The notes under the pieces: model-generated | The model's database searches: none | Told to the model about the DNA's origin: nothing | Seen by the model: only the letters and a program-made list of their open reading frames with translations | Part shown: piece after piece, positions 10,669-22,898 of the stretch | Numbering within the stretch: the stretch's first letter is position 1 | How the letters are laid out: each line of letters opens with the position of its first letter | Assembly (NCBI RefSeq): GCF_000315625.1 | Contig: NW_005434585.1 | Span: 196,810 to 260,809, forward strand | Reading direction: 5' to 3' | Length of the DNA stretch: 64,000 bases | Source: Guillardia theta CCMP2712 | Taxonomy: Eukaryota; Cryptophyceae; Pyrenomonadales; Geminigeraceae | Program-made: the position numbers and the translations under genes

Positions 10669-13600
10669 TCACACAGGTTCGCTGATCTTCTGAGCGAAGG
10701 TTATGTCGAAAGTGAACCGAATGCCAGGGTAGTATCCGGGGGGAACTCGCACCATGTAATGCTCGCCATTCACAGGCACCTGTTCCAGAATATGTCTTTC
10801 GTCAGCTCCGATGCATGCTGATAGGAATCAGTGTCAAGCTACCTTGATAGATGAATGCACCCCCGGAATGAAGCTCGGTGGGATGGTCACCATATACATC
10901 CGAGCGCTGGGAGGATGCGCTGTCAATCCTCGCCCATGATCCCCATATGCCATTCCCGATTGAGCCTTGTTTTCAAATACGGTGCCAGCCTTTTCAAAGT
11001 GCTCGTCTTCTTCTTCGGCTTGCCGTTGCTCCTCAGTGGTCAGTTCCTCCGAGTTGTCTTCTTCGATCGCATCATCATGACGTCCAATCTTGGATATCCA
11101 TAGCTTGCCATCTCCTGATCAATGCAGAAGATGTTAGCTCAAGGAAGTGACGTTGAAAGATATTTGGACCTTTCAAGACGTTGAGCAAAACATTGTCAAC
11201 AATGTGTCCAGACATCATCGCCCTTTGAGCTGAGGTCGAAATCTCCGGTCCTTCTTGGGCTTGACGGGCAGGAAGGGAAAGACGGAATAGCTCATCCAAG
11301 TCCCGCGAAGTATATATTCGAGCAACATTTGTATCATCAACAACTTGTCTTGAAACCTGTATTTTGCTAACCTGCATATCAATGAATCATTTTTTGTACA
11401 ATTTCAGCACATGTCCCGACCTGACGATCGTATACCGAATTCTCCATCGTTCCATACGAAATAAATCTATATACAAAGACTGGCTGCTTCTGGCCAAGCC
11501 GGAAGGCTCGTACTGATGCTTGCGCATCGTTTGCAGGATTCCACGCCTGTAATAACTGGTTATACTTTTTAACAAATAGAGTGAAACGAAAATCTCACAG
11601 CGTCCAGAATCACAACCCGCGAAGCCGATGGCAAATTCAAGCCGAAACCACCAGCTTGTGTCGTAATTAGAAACACATTACATTTGGAATCTTCTTTGTT
11701 GAATTTGTTTCTGCACATCCACAAGGTTCGAAGTTAGTGAACTCAGTTTGCATTTGGATTGCAGAATTGACATACACAAGATCTTGCCGCATAGATTGCT
11801 GAGTGGATCCATCCAGTCGGAGGTGCCTTATCAACTTGCAGTCATTCCCTAATTTCAATTTGGCTTCTTTGTTTCGGCGTTGGATGTACTCTTCCACCAC
11901 GTTCAGTGCAGAAACATACTGAGAAAAAACTAAAGTTTTTTTGCCCTGTTTCACGGCTTCGTTGAGAATATCCATCAGTACCAACATTTTTCCACCGTGA
12001 TCAAGATGCCCTCTCTCATAGTCGCTGCCCAAATACTTCTGTGCCCATTCAAACAACCCAATCCTCAGCAACTTCTCGTCTTCTTGTTCTGCAGTTTCTT
12101 CATTTGTTTCTTCTATTTCATCAAAGCTCTGTACAGATCAAGGATCAGACTTTCCGATTGATGATTTCTGCACAGATGATACCTCATTGGCCCACTTTGT
12201 CTCCAATATCTTGTCACCAGCTTCTAAACTGGCTTTTCCATCATTGTTCCTTCCACATCGTTTCAGAGGGAAAACTTCGTACAATGACAAATATACTCGG
12301 AATTCAATGGGGTCCGACTCTTTAATGAGCTTGACTGAACCTTTTTTGGCATGTCACATTTTGTCAAGGTTGTCTTCTGAATTAATCGATCAGTAATAAT
12401 ACTATTTGACAAAGGCATACCTTCTGAGCAGATTGAAGCGCATGGCACAAAATATCTGGATGATTAACAATTCTTTGTATGGCAGCATGTGATGGAAGCA
12501 AATGTTTGCATTTGGCTACATCTCCATCTTCTCCTCTAGCTTGGGGACAAATAGACTTGTGATATTGCAGTAATTCGTGATATAAACACTGTTGAATTTC
12601 AGAGAGGCGCGTGTATAACACGAATTCTTGCTTGGGGGGCAACAAAGCTCGAAGAATCGATTCATCTCGTCTCTGAAATAGATCAGAGCGATCTTCATGA
12701 TAGAGGAACGAACGACTTACTTGTACAATGGGGGCAAGCTTCTTGACAAGGACATGCATTCGTCGTTTCCCCTAATGAACAACCATCAGCTTTTGGGACC
12801 TTAAAGCACATCTACAAAAGGCATAAACGAACCATTCGCACTTTTGACATCTCAGAATCGGCTAACATGCCACATTTTATCGGATTTGCAAATAGGTTGT
12901 TGAATCTCTTCTTAGTGCCTGCACCAGTGTGAAATGAACAGCAATGATTTTTGGATGAACAAACCCAAAAACTCTGGATAAACGAAATCAACCATGCACC
13001 AGTATTCCTCCAATTTGTTCTATCGAAAATCTAACGACATGAGAATGACAAACAATCTCACCTGGATAGGCGTCCCAGTCAAGATAATTCTTCTTTTCGT
13101 CTGCAATCCACGAATAGCTTTTGATATTTTTGACTAAATCTCGAATCAGTATATGCATTGTGATCGAGCAGAAGCAGCTAACTTTGTCATTTTTGAGTCT
13201 ATGGCCTTCATCTAAGATCACCAAGTCGGTTCCTTCGTAAAGTAAGGAAGCAGCCTTCAAAATAGTACATGTCATGAGAAATTGAACTAAACATCCCACT
13301 CCAAGTAATTCACTGAGTTGACCTTGTTGGCTGCAGAGTCTGAGGAGCAGGCAATCGTTGTGAACATTTCATAACCCATAACCATGACGCCAGATTGTCT
13401 TCTGTAGGAAAGTTCAGTGAAAAACTAATGGATCTCCAGTCTCTCCAATCGGATCAAGAGTGGAAATAAGTCTATCTACACTTTCAGAAAGGCAATTTTA
13501 AACTTACGTCGACCAAGATCTGATAACTTGCAGTCGATCGCTGAATTTCGGATATTTTTTGGACGAAACCAGGTGTCGAGGAAGGAGGTTTTGAGTCCCC

Positions 13601-14621
13601 AATTTAGCTTTGGGGAGCCACTTATCAAACTCTTGTTTCCAATTTTGTAGTAATGTCGATGGTAAAAGCAGGAGGCAGCGCGCCTTTTCGCCTCTCATGA
13701 GCTAGGCAATGAAGTCATGAAAACATTTACATCAATGCTCAAGACACCTGCCGCTGCGCAAAAGTGTGCAAGAGAGTCACAACCTGATGATAAGTTACGT
13801 TTGCAAATGATAAAATCATTTCCAAAGAATGCCTGCAGGCTCTTTCCTAGTCCCATAGAGTGAGCAAGAATGCAGCCTCTTGGATCTTTGACAGGACCGA
13901 CGTTCCCCCACATGAATTCAACACCTTCCACTTGGTGTGGCTTCAGCACCTTAAACATGGACGGATGTATCGACCCTTCATAATCCATCTTGTGTGCTGA
14001 AATGTTTTCATCGTAATCTGTGATTATCTCGATATCTTCGTCATCAATGAAATTCCTTGGTGCCTTGCAGCAGGATGGTTCCCGTGTGTGACGTGGTGTG
14101 GAAGGATTCGGGGGATGAATGTCCTCAAGTATTTGCACATCGTCATCGTCGCTTTCCTGGACAGTCTCAATGTCGTCAGTGTTGTGACTGTCTTGCTGTT
14201 CTTTCATTCTGTCGCTCGTAGACTTACTCGTGCCACTGCCTTTGCAAATGTTATCCTGAACGTTTTATGTTAGTGACTTCTGTGTAAAGGCCTCCGGTTC
14301 ACCTGCTTTTCTATCGTACGGAAGAAGCAGGCGAGTGACTTTTGCTTCTTAGACTTCGGTGGTTGGAAATCCTCCATATCAGAGTCATCGTCTGCGAGTG
14401 ATCTCATCAGCAGCTACCCAACAGCCATGGCCTCACCCACCATTGATGGTGGTCCGACTTGCCCGCGCCGATCTCTCCCGTAAGCGCATTCTCACATCCT
14501 TCGGCCCATGCTCACTGTCGCTCTCCGAGCTGCAGGCAAGGTCGATCACGACATTGGACGGCGAGTCTTCCTCGACCCTCACGTCCTCTCCTTGCATGAA
14601 AAGCGCGGGAAAGGGACCCAC
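10669..14621 (-). CDS. SNF2-family ATPase, ATRX/ARIP4 (RAD54L2) type, multi-exon
   Basis: All SNF2 motifs can be read in order on the minus strand. Motif I is HSMGLGKS after LKPHQVEGVEFMW (about 13850-13960). Motif Ia is LLLLPSTLLQNWKQEF (about 13660). Motif II is VILDEGHRLKN (about 13200). Motif III LTGTPIQ splices to NKLEEYWCMVDFVYPEFLG (13085-12975). Motif IV is KTLVFSQYVSALN, with LRLDGSTQQ. Motif V is TTQAGGFGLNLPSASRVVI. Motif VI is AWNPANDAQASVRAFRLGQK. Spacer blocks such as LLPPKQEFVLYTRLSEIQ and YRFISYGTMENSVYDRQV match the ATRX/ARIP4 branch. The N-terminus is acidic, with SUMO-interaction-like cores (VVIDLACSSESD, DDVQILED) and a basic PPKSKKQK. The C-terminal exon ends with VRVPPGYYPGIRF before TGA at 10669. 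The family remodels chromatin in the nucleus using ATP. Exon ends are approximate. Confidence 0.88.
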
Positions 14622-14989
14622 AAACTTTTGTCACCGGGCAAGAGGGTTGAGTAATAATATTGTGCCGCACAGCGTCATGTGAACGATGGGGGGCACATGG
14701 TTGAGAGGCTGGAAGGGGGCGGGTGAGAAGCACGCGGCTCCTTCTCAGCGGAGCTCTGATGCGTTCATGTGAAGGGAGAAAATGCTGCTTCGTCTTCTGT
14801 CTGCTCTGCGCGTTGCCATCCGAGCTCTCATGCTCGAAGAATCAAGGTGTCGTCACTGTCCAGCCCTCCTCCCCTCCCTTGATGAGCAGTAACGGGTGGC
14901 AAGTACAGGTCAAGTTGCTTCATCGGATGACGCATGTAACCTCTGAGATCCTCGAGAATCCCTCGATGCATGCGAGTAGTGTGAGCCTT

Positions 14990-16900
14990 TCGCAGGTCGC
15001 CTTGGAGACTGGGCCGACATGGAAGGAGCCTTACTGTCCCCCCTGGGAGGTGAAGCTAACGGCCGACCCTTCCACTTCTACAACCAATCATCCACGATAC
15101 ATCGTCTGTCCAACGGCGTACGTGCCTTGATCGGCAAAGAAGCATCTGTGGGAAATGTTGATGGTGATTGCAGCTAATCCGTAAGAGAACGCCCTTGCTC
15201 GACAGCGGTAGCCCTTTGGTTGGGAGTGAGTCGAGTGACGACGATGTCAGGATCGTTTGAGTATGCAGAGGCAAGAGAAAAGTGAGTTAGATGGGCAGAT
15301 GGCCTCAAACGTGATCTGATGCTTTTCCCTTGCTCAGGTTGCTGCGAGAAGCCAAGATTCTTCAACGATTAACGCGGTCAGGCATCTGCATAGCGGCCTT
15401 TCTGTCGACATGTAAAACGCAAGATGACGATGTTAGCAGTTATCGCTACTTTCCCAGGATCATCGCCGTTGATGTGATTCTCATGCGCCCATGAGAGATT
15501 GAGAGCTTCTGAGTGTTGTGCAGGAGAAAGATGGAAGCATTTATCTGAGCGATTGTGGGGAGGTGCTTCAACATGAAAATACTCCTTGTAATGATTGAAT
15601 TCCAAGCATCTGCAAACTCTTCCATTGATGTTTCTGATCAGGTGATTGGAAGGAACAAATGAAGGAAATCTTGTCGATCCTAGACAACGTTCAGGTACGA
15701 AGGGGGATCTCATGACTTTCCAGCAAGACATCAAAATTGAAGGCAGGTCTTCCACAATGACTGGCTAGGGCTCGGTTGGCCATCGTCTCCTAATCTTTGT
15801 GTGAAAGATGGTGTTTCTCTTCCCATCGTCGTATGTTAGCTGATCTCGCACCAGGAGTTCTGTGTTTGATTGATTTTACCTGGGTGAAGGAAACTCTGTT
15901 CTAAAAATGTCCCATGATGCTCCTGCAGGCAACAGTGGGAAGAGACAGTTATCCATTCATGAATCCGAGCTGGAGTATAGTGTAAGTTGAATTCCTTGCA
16001 AGATGTGCGCTTTGAGCCTGGGTCACGTAGCTCGGAAGCGAGCAGCATGTGGGAGATGCTTGAGGTTTCCTATTTCGAAGGAAGAAAAAGAATCTAATTC
16101 ACTGTTGGAAGAGAACAAGGGATATAGAAGAGAGCAGAAGGCTGAGCTATCAACATATTGTTGACATCTGGAAGATGAGGAATATGGCTTTCACGTCATC
16201 GAGCTCAAGGCTGCCAGACGTTTCAAGGATTCATGACAGGCAGAGAGAAACGCCTGAAGTTGAACTATTGCATGTGCTGTGACGATCCTATGAATTCAGC
16301 ATATTTGATTTGCTATTGCCTCTTTCAAGGTGCTTGATAGGGTTGGGAATCATTTGTCGACTGTTCTACTTGCAAACAAGACGTTTTCAAGCTCTGTTGT
16401 ACTGCAAGTGTGCAGAATGTCAACAACCCGCTGGTCAGTTTTGACATATGAACTGCAGGAATCCCTGAGGCTTTCTGTGAAAATCTCACAGCTCCATCCT
16501 TGGTACAGTCCTCGATGATCAACTTTTCTTGAGCACTTGACACCTGTAAGGTGTTTTGCGCATTGCTCGGATTGTCAAGTTGCACTGGAGGCGAGACCTT
16601 AATCTCTTTCCCCGTTTTCTGCACCTTGACAGGAATCGATTACTTGCAGGTCACTGAAGGATATGACATGCTACAGCATACTTCCATGCGGAGTGATATA
16701 TGCAGATGTCATCTGATTCAGGTCTTCTTGGAATGGTGCAAAGGATGTTTTCACAATGGAGCAAACAGGAAAATACCTGTTGGATGATTCTATCGCTGTG
16801 GGACTTGGAGGTATTTCACATGCCACGTTGTTTCTCTCTGCAGTCTCTTGCATGGTAGTCTGTATTGATATGTATCATCTCAGATTGGGCTCTACACTCT
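14990..16900 (+). CDS. possible multi-exon gene with NHL-like beta-propeller repeats
   Basis: Several + strand blocks flanked by plausible splice sites read like NHL repeat pieces. They are GRPFHFYNQSSTIHRLSNGV (about 15075-15130), SQDSSTINAVRHLHSGLSVD (about 15352-15412), EKDGSIYLSDCGE after a TGTGCAG acceptor (15524), NVNNPLVSFDI (about 16418) and TGKYLLDDSIAVGLG (about 16765). NHL repeats form beta-propellers used for binding RNA, protein or sugar. Not all phases could be joined, and a competing 125-codon frame exists on the other strand at 15378-15755. The 3' part may run into the minus-strand GT25 gene. A signal-like start (CCFVFCLLCALPSEL) lies at about 14780. Confidence 0.4.
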
Positions 16901-16906
16901 AACGTG

Positions 16907-18500
16907 TCAGGTAGAAGTCTTTGTCGGTGGCAAAGGCTGGGACCAGCAGAACGCATGCTCGACCGAGGAGCTTCGAGGTTTGAACCGATCGGTTGAGGTT
17001 AACTTCACTGTAGAATGAAGACAAGTTGAAGACTACTTTGTCTTGGACAAGTTAAGATATGCTGCCTACTCCCTTAGATGTGTATATAGCAAGATTTTGC
17101 TCCTCTCCACTCAGGATACATCTTGCCAATCTTGTACGAACACCCCAGTCTGCAATCGCTTGCTGGTATCGGACGAGCCCTCGGGGACGAGCAGGTAACA
17201 CGACAACTGAGAAGTGAAGCAAAGATCACGGATGATCTCGTCGATCGGCGCCCACAAAGGATTCATCTGCAAGACTCAAATCATCTCATCATTACAATCC
17301 CCATGCTGCGAGGGTCAGTTTGGAAACATGGTTCACCGCGTTCAGGATGACGATGGCTCCGGCCCAAGACACGATGTACCCATGGGTGCAGCAAGCACCT
17401 CCTCTGACCCAGAAGGCGTTCTCCCTCTCTATCCAACGGGGGTGACAGTGACCGACGAAGAGCAGCTGGCAGGAGAGGATCAGACATGGTAGGTAAGACA
17501 GGCAGACCACCTCAGCGTCTTCCGGCGCAGCTTTCATGGCGTCGGCAAGGATAATTCCTGCATGTGAACATCAGCCAAGTCTCACACAACAATGAAGATC
17601 TTGCCCGCTGCGCTGGGAGATATCCCCTGCGGGAGTTTGCTGTCGTGCTCGAGGACCAGCGCTCGAGTCATGTTGTGCTTGGCAATGTGAGAGAGAAGTC
17701 TGCAAGGTTCGAGATGAGGAGGAAGAAGGAGGGTCAAATGTAGAGCAAACAACCTGTAATGACTCTCTGCGCAGCCAAAGGATCCTACGGACCAACCAGA
17801 TCCTGAGAGAAAAGTGAGATGATAAGGTCGAGATATGAAGAGACAATGCGAACGAGGGGGGTCAAGAAAGAAGAGATAGTCGAAACGAGGAAGATGCTTG
17901 TAGAAAAGAAGGGAGGGAGAGGAGAGGGAATAGAAGAATAGCAGGAGAAGCAGGCAACAAAAGGAGGAGGAGAATGCCACCTGATCCAAGTAGCTGCTCA
18001 CTCACTTGCAGGAGTGCGAACTCATGTGCGATTTTCTGTTGATACAAGATAATGTTCATCATGTCACGATGGGGGAGGGCGGACATTTCAAACGTGATGA
18101 TGGGGATTTAGTAAGTGGTGGTTGATGATTTGAAGATGACAGTGATCAGATGGAGGAGGAGGAGGAAGAGGAGGAGGAGGAGGAAGAGGAGGAGGAGGAG
18201 GAGGAGGAGGAGGACNNNNNNNNNNNNNNNNNNNNNNNNNNNNNNNNNNNNNNNNNNNNNNNNNNNNNNNNNNNNNNNNNNNNNNNNNNNNNNNNNNNNN
18301 NNNNNNNNNNNNNNNGACGAGCCGCAACTTCGTCAGGATGCTTCAACACAAGGTAGGAGGAGGAGAAGAAGTACTAGAAGAGCAGCAGGAGCAAGCAGCA
18401 GGAGGAGGAGGAGAACACCTCCTCGTCGTTGCAGCAGCTCCTCCACCACCTGCAGGACGGCGTGGTCTTGCTTTTTCTTCTTCTTCATCATGATAATCTT
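16907..18500 (-). CDS. glycosyltransferase family 25-like protein, multi-exon
   Basis: Minus-strand exons join in phase. They are SALPHRDMMNIILYQQKIAH (18086-18000), SGWSVGSFGCAESHYR (about 17804-17757), LLSHIAKHNMTRALVLEHDS (about 17701), GIILADAMKAAPEDAE (about 17557), LLFVGHCHPRWIERENAFWV then GACCTHGYIVSWAGA, and WAPIDEIIRDLCFTSQLSCY with FVQDWQD. GCAESHYR, the ALVLE-x-D strand, HPRWIER..WVRG..CTHGY and PIDEIIRD are the successive landmarks of family 25 (LPS/procollagen galactosyltransferase type) enzymes, which use a nucleotide sugar in the secretory pathway. The usual E-D-D metal-binding triad reads E-H-D here. Upstream pieces reach the assembly gap (DHAVLQVVEELLQRRG at about 18450), so the N-terminus is incomplete. 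The last exon is tentative. Confidence 0.7.
18216..18315. other. assembly gap of 100 N
   Basis: Exactly 100 N lie inside a GGA/TCC triplet repeat, which is the usual placeholder for a gap of unknown length. The repeat probably blocked assembly. The gap falls inside or just upstream of the GT25-like gene. Confidence 0.98.
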
Positions 18501-18840
18501 CATGAGGGGGGGGGGGGGGAGGGTGATCATGATGATGATGATGGTGGTGGTGTAGGTGGTGGTGGATGAGAAGATGATGAGGAGGAGGAGGAGGAGGAGG
18601 AGGAGGAGGATAACGACGACGATGATGTTTAGAAAGGGGAGGGGGAGGAAGGGGGAGGAGCGAGAGAGAAGCAGATGAAATTGATCACGTCATCATCGTG
18701 ATGTCAAAGGAAGGCAACGATTTCAAGATCAAGTCTCAATCACCTCATACGCATCGAATGCCTCCCACTTGCTCGGCTGTTGATGATGTCAACAAGAAAC
18801 ACGATAAACAGAATGCAGCTGATGTGATGAAAGGAGGAAT

Positions 18841-19646
18841 CTAAGAGACCTCGGGCAAGTTCATCGCCAGAAGGACGTCTCGTAGCCTATCCGCATCCAA
18901 CCGCTGTCGGCAACTCTGAGGGAAATCGACCAGCAAGTAGAGCAGACCTGATGAGTGATAGTGACGACGAACACCTGCGAGAAGCTTGCTGGACTCTCTC
19001 CGTTCTCCTTCATCTCGTAACTTGGCTCCCTTGTCGCAAGCTTGACAGTTGAGTTGAAGTCGTAGGACAAGTTCCCCTGTCGCTCTCCTCTCATCGCAAG
19101 CACAACAAGCTACAAGTCGGTCGACCTGGACTACCCGCAGGGTCAGCAAGACTGAGCTGGGGATGGTAACAGCGACATCGCCGACTGAGTAGTCGAGAGA
19201 GAGAAAGTGAGGAGCCTCCTCCCCGTCTGCGTACCTGCCTCGTTTCTTGTGAGCCGCTCACAGGTTAAGGAGTGGAAGGAGGCGCTAGGAGGAAGGAAGA
19301 GTAGGAGCAGGAGCAGGAGCAAGAGCAGCAGGAGAAAAAGAGTTTTCAGAGGAGGACGAAGAAAGGCGAGGACGAAAGGCGAGGACGAAAGGCGAGGACA
19401 AGGAAAAGAATGAGAACAATGGTCAGGAATCATAGAAAGGAGGGAGGAGAGGAGGACCTGTGCAGAACTCTAGATTCTTCGAAGGGTCGGTGATTATCCG
19501 ACGATCTCAAAGTTATCTGTAAGGCAGCAATCGAGTCAGAAACCTTTGAGGTCTTGAGGACGTCATGTAGTGGACCTGCTCCTGACTAAGGAAGGTGACG
19601 TTCGGACTCCGGCCGGGCCAATCGTACTCGTTGACTGTCAGATCGA

Positions 19647-19687
<41 letters not shown>

Positions 19688-21609
19688 TAGGAGGGTGAAG
19701 AGGAGGAAGGTTGAGGCTACCTCGAATTCGACTTGAAGGATTGTATTCGGGATTTCAGGGGAGAGGAGCTTGTAACCCATAGCTATGCGGAGGACCAGAA
19801 GGACTGGAACTTTGTCGAGAACCTTTCCTAGGATTGAGCAAGAGGAGGAGGAGAAGGGTTTGGGAGAGGGGGGGAATAGCAGCAAAAGCAGGAGAGTAAT
19901 GACAAAGAAGCATTGACAACGGGCGAACTTACTCGAATGGTTGAGTTTGGAAGAGGGTGAGAGATGAGAGCTTGTTCAAATCGATGAGCGTTTGACTCCG
20001 CGTGATAAATCTGACGGGCCATGACAAGCTGATGTCACTTTTTGCTTCAACTGCTCCTACCTGCTCAGCTATGGTCTTGCGATCCTCGTGCCTCTGTGGG
20101 TTCCTGCCGGGAAAATCTCCTGCATCTCCCCTCTGCAACCCTGCGGTGAACTGGCATCAGCTACTCTTACATCCTGCTGTCTGCAGCCTCACCGTATCTG
20201 GCCAGCATTTGATCGATCTGGAGACGTTTGAAGTCCTTGTAGTTGTCTTCGAACCGTCGAGCCCTCGTGTTGAGTCTGGGAACCTTGAGTGCACACTAGT
20301 GATATAGAGAAATAAAGTAGGATGAAAGGTTCAGGGCTCCTTTGCATCATCCAACATCCTTGACATGTCTCGTCCCTCTCCCCACTTCTCACCTCGATCT
20401 CTTGCCAAGACCAGCTCCCCTTCCCCATCTGAACGGGCCTCCTCACTCGGTCCTTCCACCACACCAACATCACCATGGCAGTCCTCTGCTAACCTCACAA
20501 CCACAAGAGCGCGAGAGTCTCACCACAATAACCTCCTGCCGGTCCGCAAGTGCCTGCTGCTCCAACAGTCCCTTCAGCACGGTGAACCCTATGCTCACAG
20601 CTGTCGATCTTCCTCGCTCGCTGCTCAGAAGCACTGACACACGCTTCTCCCCCAGCTGTCGGGCATGTCAGACACAATCAGCAAGTTACATACGTTGTAC
20701 CTCCGCCATTCGTATATGAGCAACGATCTGACACCTCCCGTCGACCGTGGGGATAAGACCGCCGTCCAGCAAAAGATCGCAAACGTCAACCTCCCCCCCC
20801 TCACCTCTGGATCTCGTGCGATCCGCACAGAGTCAGGCCATGTCGCTCAAAGCAGAAGCGCTCACAACATGGACGATGGCTCCTGGGCGAGTGAGGATCG
20901 GAACGATAAGATTCCGTTCACAAGGATCGTCAGCTCCGAGCTCTCCGGGATGGCCTGCCCTCTCCGGAACGAGATCAAAATCTCCTGCATGTGACCGACA
21001 CCATCTTCGACTAGCTGAAAGCTCCGTCAGCCTGCCTTCCTGCCTCGTCCCACTCTACCTGGTCCCCGTCTTGAGGTTCGTCGATGCTCGACCCGAGATG
21101 CTGGAACCCGCGCGGCCTGTCCAGGATCTCCCAGCCTTCAGCGGTGCTGAACAGGGAGGACACGCCATCGTCTCCTCCGCTGACGTACTTGTGCAGAACT
21201 TGCGACATTTCGTGCAGCCAGCAGATGCTAGAAGGGCTGAACGGACGCTCGGGATGGCATGGATTTCACTGGCATTGCCAAGGAGAAGCGGGAGGGAGGG
21301 GAAGGAGACGATACAGCCAAGGTCGCAGTCCTCTGCCAAATCAAGGAGGTGGAAGACTTGCAGGTTCGAAGCAATCTCGCTCCGATCAAGGAACTGAGAG
21401 GCATCGGGGTCATCGACCATTATGGCATACCCCTCGTTCGACTTGAGAGCTCGCTGCACCAATGATGGCAGCAGGTCAGCAGCACGACAGGAGCACTCAT
21501 GTCGTTCTTTCACATCCTGCAAACTGTGCGGGAGGTACAGGAGGACGAAAACCAGGAGGATGAGGAAGACCCTTCCTTGGCACTGCATGTGACAGGGTTG
21601 TGGCAGCAA
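18841..21609 (-). CDS. secretory-pathway protein of unknown family, about 14 exons
   Basis: The first exon encodes a clear signal peptide or anchor (MQCQGRVFLILLVFVLLYLP, ATG at 21588; another ATG at 21609). Then come long in-phase exons: RRGQAIPESSELTILVNGIL (about 20950), EVDVCDLLLDGGLIPTVDGR (about 20795), KRVSVLLSSERGRSTAVSIG (about 20640), LNTRARRFEDNYKDFKRLQI (about 20270), HEDRKTIAEQ, LVMARQIYHAESNAHRFEQA (about 20020), VLDKVPVLLVLRIAMGYKLL (about 19825), YDWPGRSPNVTFLSQEQVHY (about 19630) and GNLSYDFNSTVKLATREPSY (about 19075). It ends at TAG 18841. Potential N-glycosylation sites (NVT, NLS, NST) fit a lumenal protein. Introns hold CTCCTG runs on the coding strand. I do not recognise the family. 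One junction near 21250 is unresolved. Confidence 0.6.
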
Positions 21610-21894
21610 GGTCGCCGGGTCTTGTAGCGTGCTGGAGCGCGAGAACCGAAGTCACTGCTCTTGACGATGGGGTGAAGGACAGGAAGCATGAGGATGATGG
21701 AGGCGCCGACTATGGCAGGAGGCGCCGACGAGTAGCAGGGAGGGGAGCAGGGGCGGGGTTCTTGCCATGTCCTGTCGGGGCGACACTCGACAAAGTCCGC
21801 CTCCTCAAAATATAAAAGACAGCAATGATTTACGAGGGAAAAGTCCTAATGTAGTTTCATTGGATCAGGGCAGCAGAAATGGTGGGATTTTTTA

Positions 21895-22265
21895 GCAATC
21901 GAACGGGGTGGGTATTTCATATGTTGAATTTCAGGGGTGGGTAGTTGAAACTGGACCGGTGTCTAGAAGATAGGACATGAGATTCATGGGGTGTATTTAA
22001 CACTAAAAAGGAGGGGTACTGATGTATAAAAACAGGATTCAAGAGTGGGGTGGGTAAGCAAATACACAAGGGGTGCAACTGAATTTGTGGGGGTAGGTAG
22101 TTTTGGTCAGAGGGAATAAACCTCGCTGAAAACATGGGGTGGGTGTAGGGCCACATGGTCATGGGGGTAGGGCACTTTACTAGGAGAAATCATTATGTAT
22201 TATGTATCACAAGGGTGGTGGGTACATGGGGATGGGGATGGGGTGGGGTAGAGAGGAGAGCGGAT
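21895..22265 (+). repeat. array of G-rich motifs upstream of the ABHD10-like gene
   Basis: About ten motifs of the type GGGGTGGGTA, GGGGGTAGGT and GGTGGTGGGTA recur every 25-50 bases on the + strand, with unrelated AT-rich sequence between them. They end about 630 bases before the hydrolase ATG. The rest of 21610-22898 shows no supported gene. Confidence 0.6.
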
Positions 22266-22898
22266 CTTTCAATGGGAGGATCAATACTGAGAGGAGCGAA
22301 ACTTAGTCGGTGGGGATGCTGATGGGACGTATGATGTGAAGATGCTGAAAGATGCGATGATGTTCTAGCTCAAAGATGCTGTTTGTGAGAGTTTGCCCTC
22401 CTTTCTCTCTCAGTTGAGACTCGTACTAGTTCGATTCCACATTCGTACGTCTGTTGCAGGTAGTTGTAGTAGGGCATGGAGCGAGTCCTTTACGGACGAT
22501 GGGAGAGGACATAGGCTCTCTCTCTGCTTCATGCCCATGAGTTGTCTCGCTGTGATCATAGTTTCGACAATCCGCTGCGAGGAAGAGATTGAGAAGGAGA
22601 AGTGAGAGCCGTGTACACCTGTTTTGAGCTCGTTTGAACCATCCAATGCTACAGATTGGAGATGTCTTAGATTAGGTTGTGAAGGTTTATAGCGTGGACT
22701 AGGTTGCATGTGCTGTCACCTAGAGTTGTTCTCCACCCACAGGCACTCACACACTGAATGATTCCACCGCCATTGCATTGACTCTCCCACTCAAGGCAAC
22801 ATGGGCCTCCGAGCGATGATCCTGCGGATATCTTTGAGTGAGTGACGGATGGCCTCCTCTTGTTCGGCTCTTGACTTGTCTTGACAGCGTTATCTGCC

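Noticed and set aside
15378-15755. 125-codon minus-strand frame
   Set aside because: No recognisable pattern, and it lies opposite + strand blocks that resemble NHL repeats. Not excluded.
21895-22265. Telomere-like repeats
   Set aside because: Motifs are irregularly spaced and variable, not tandem TTTAGGG-type units.
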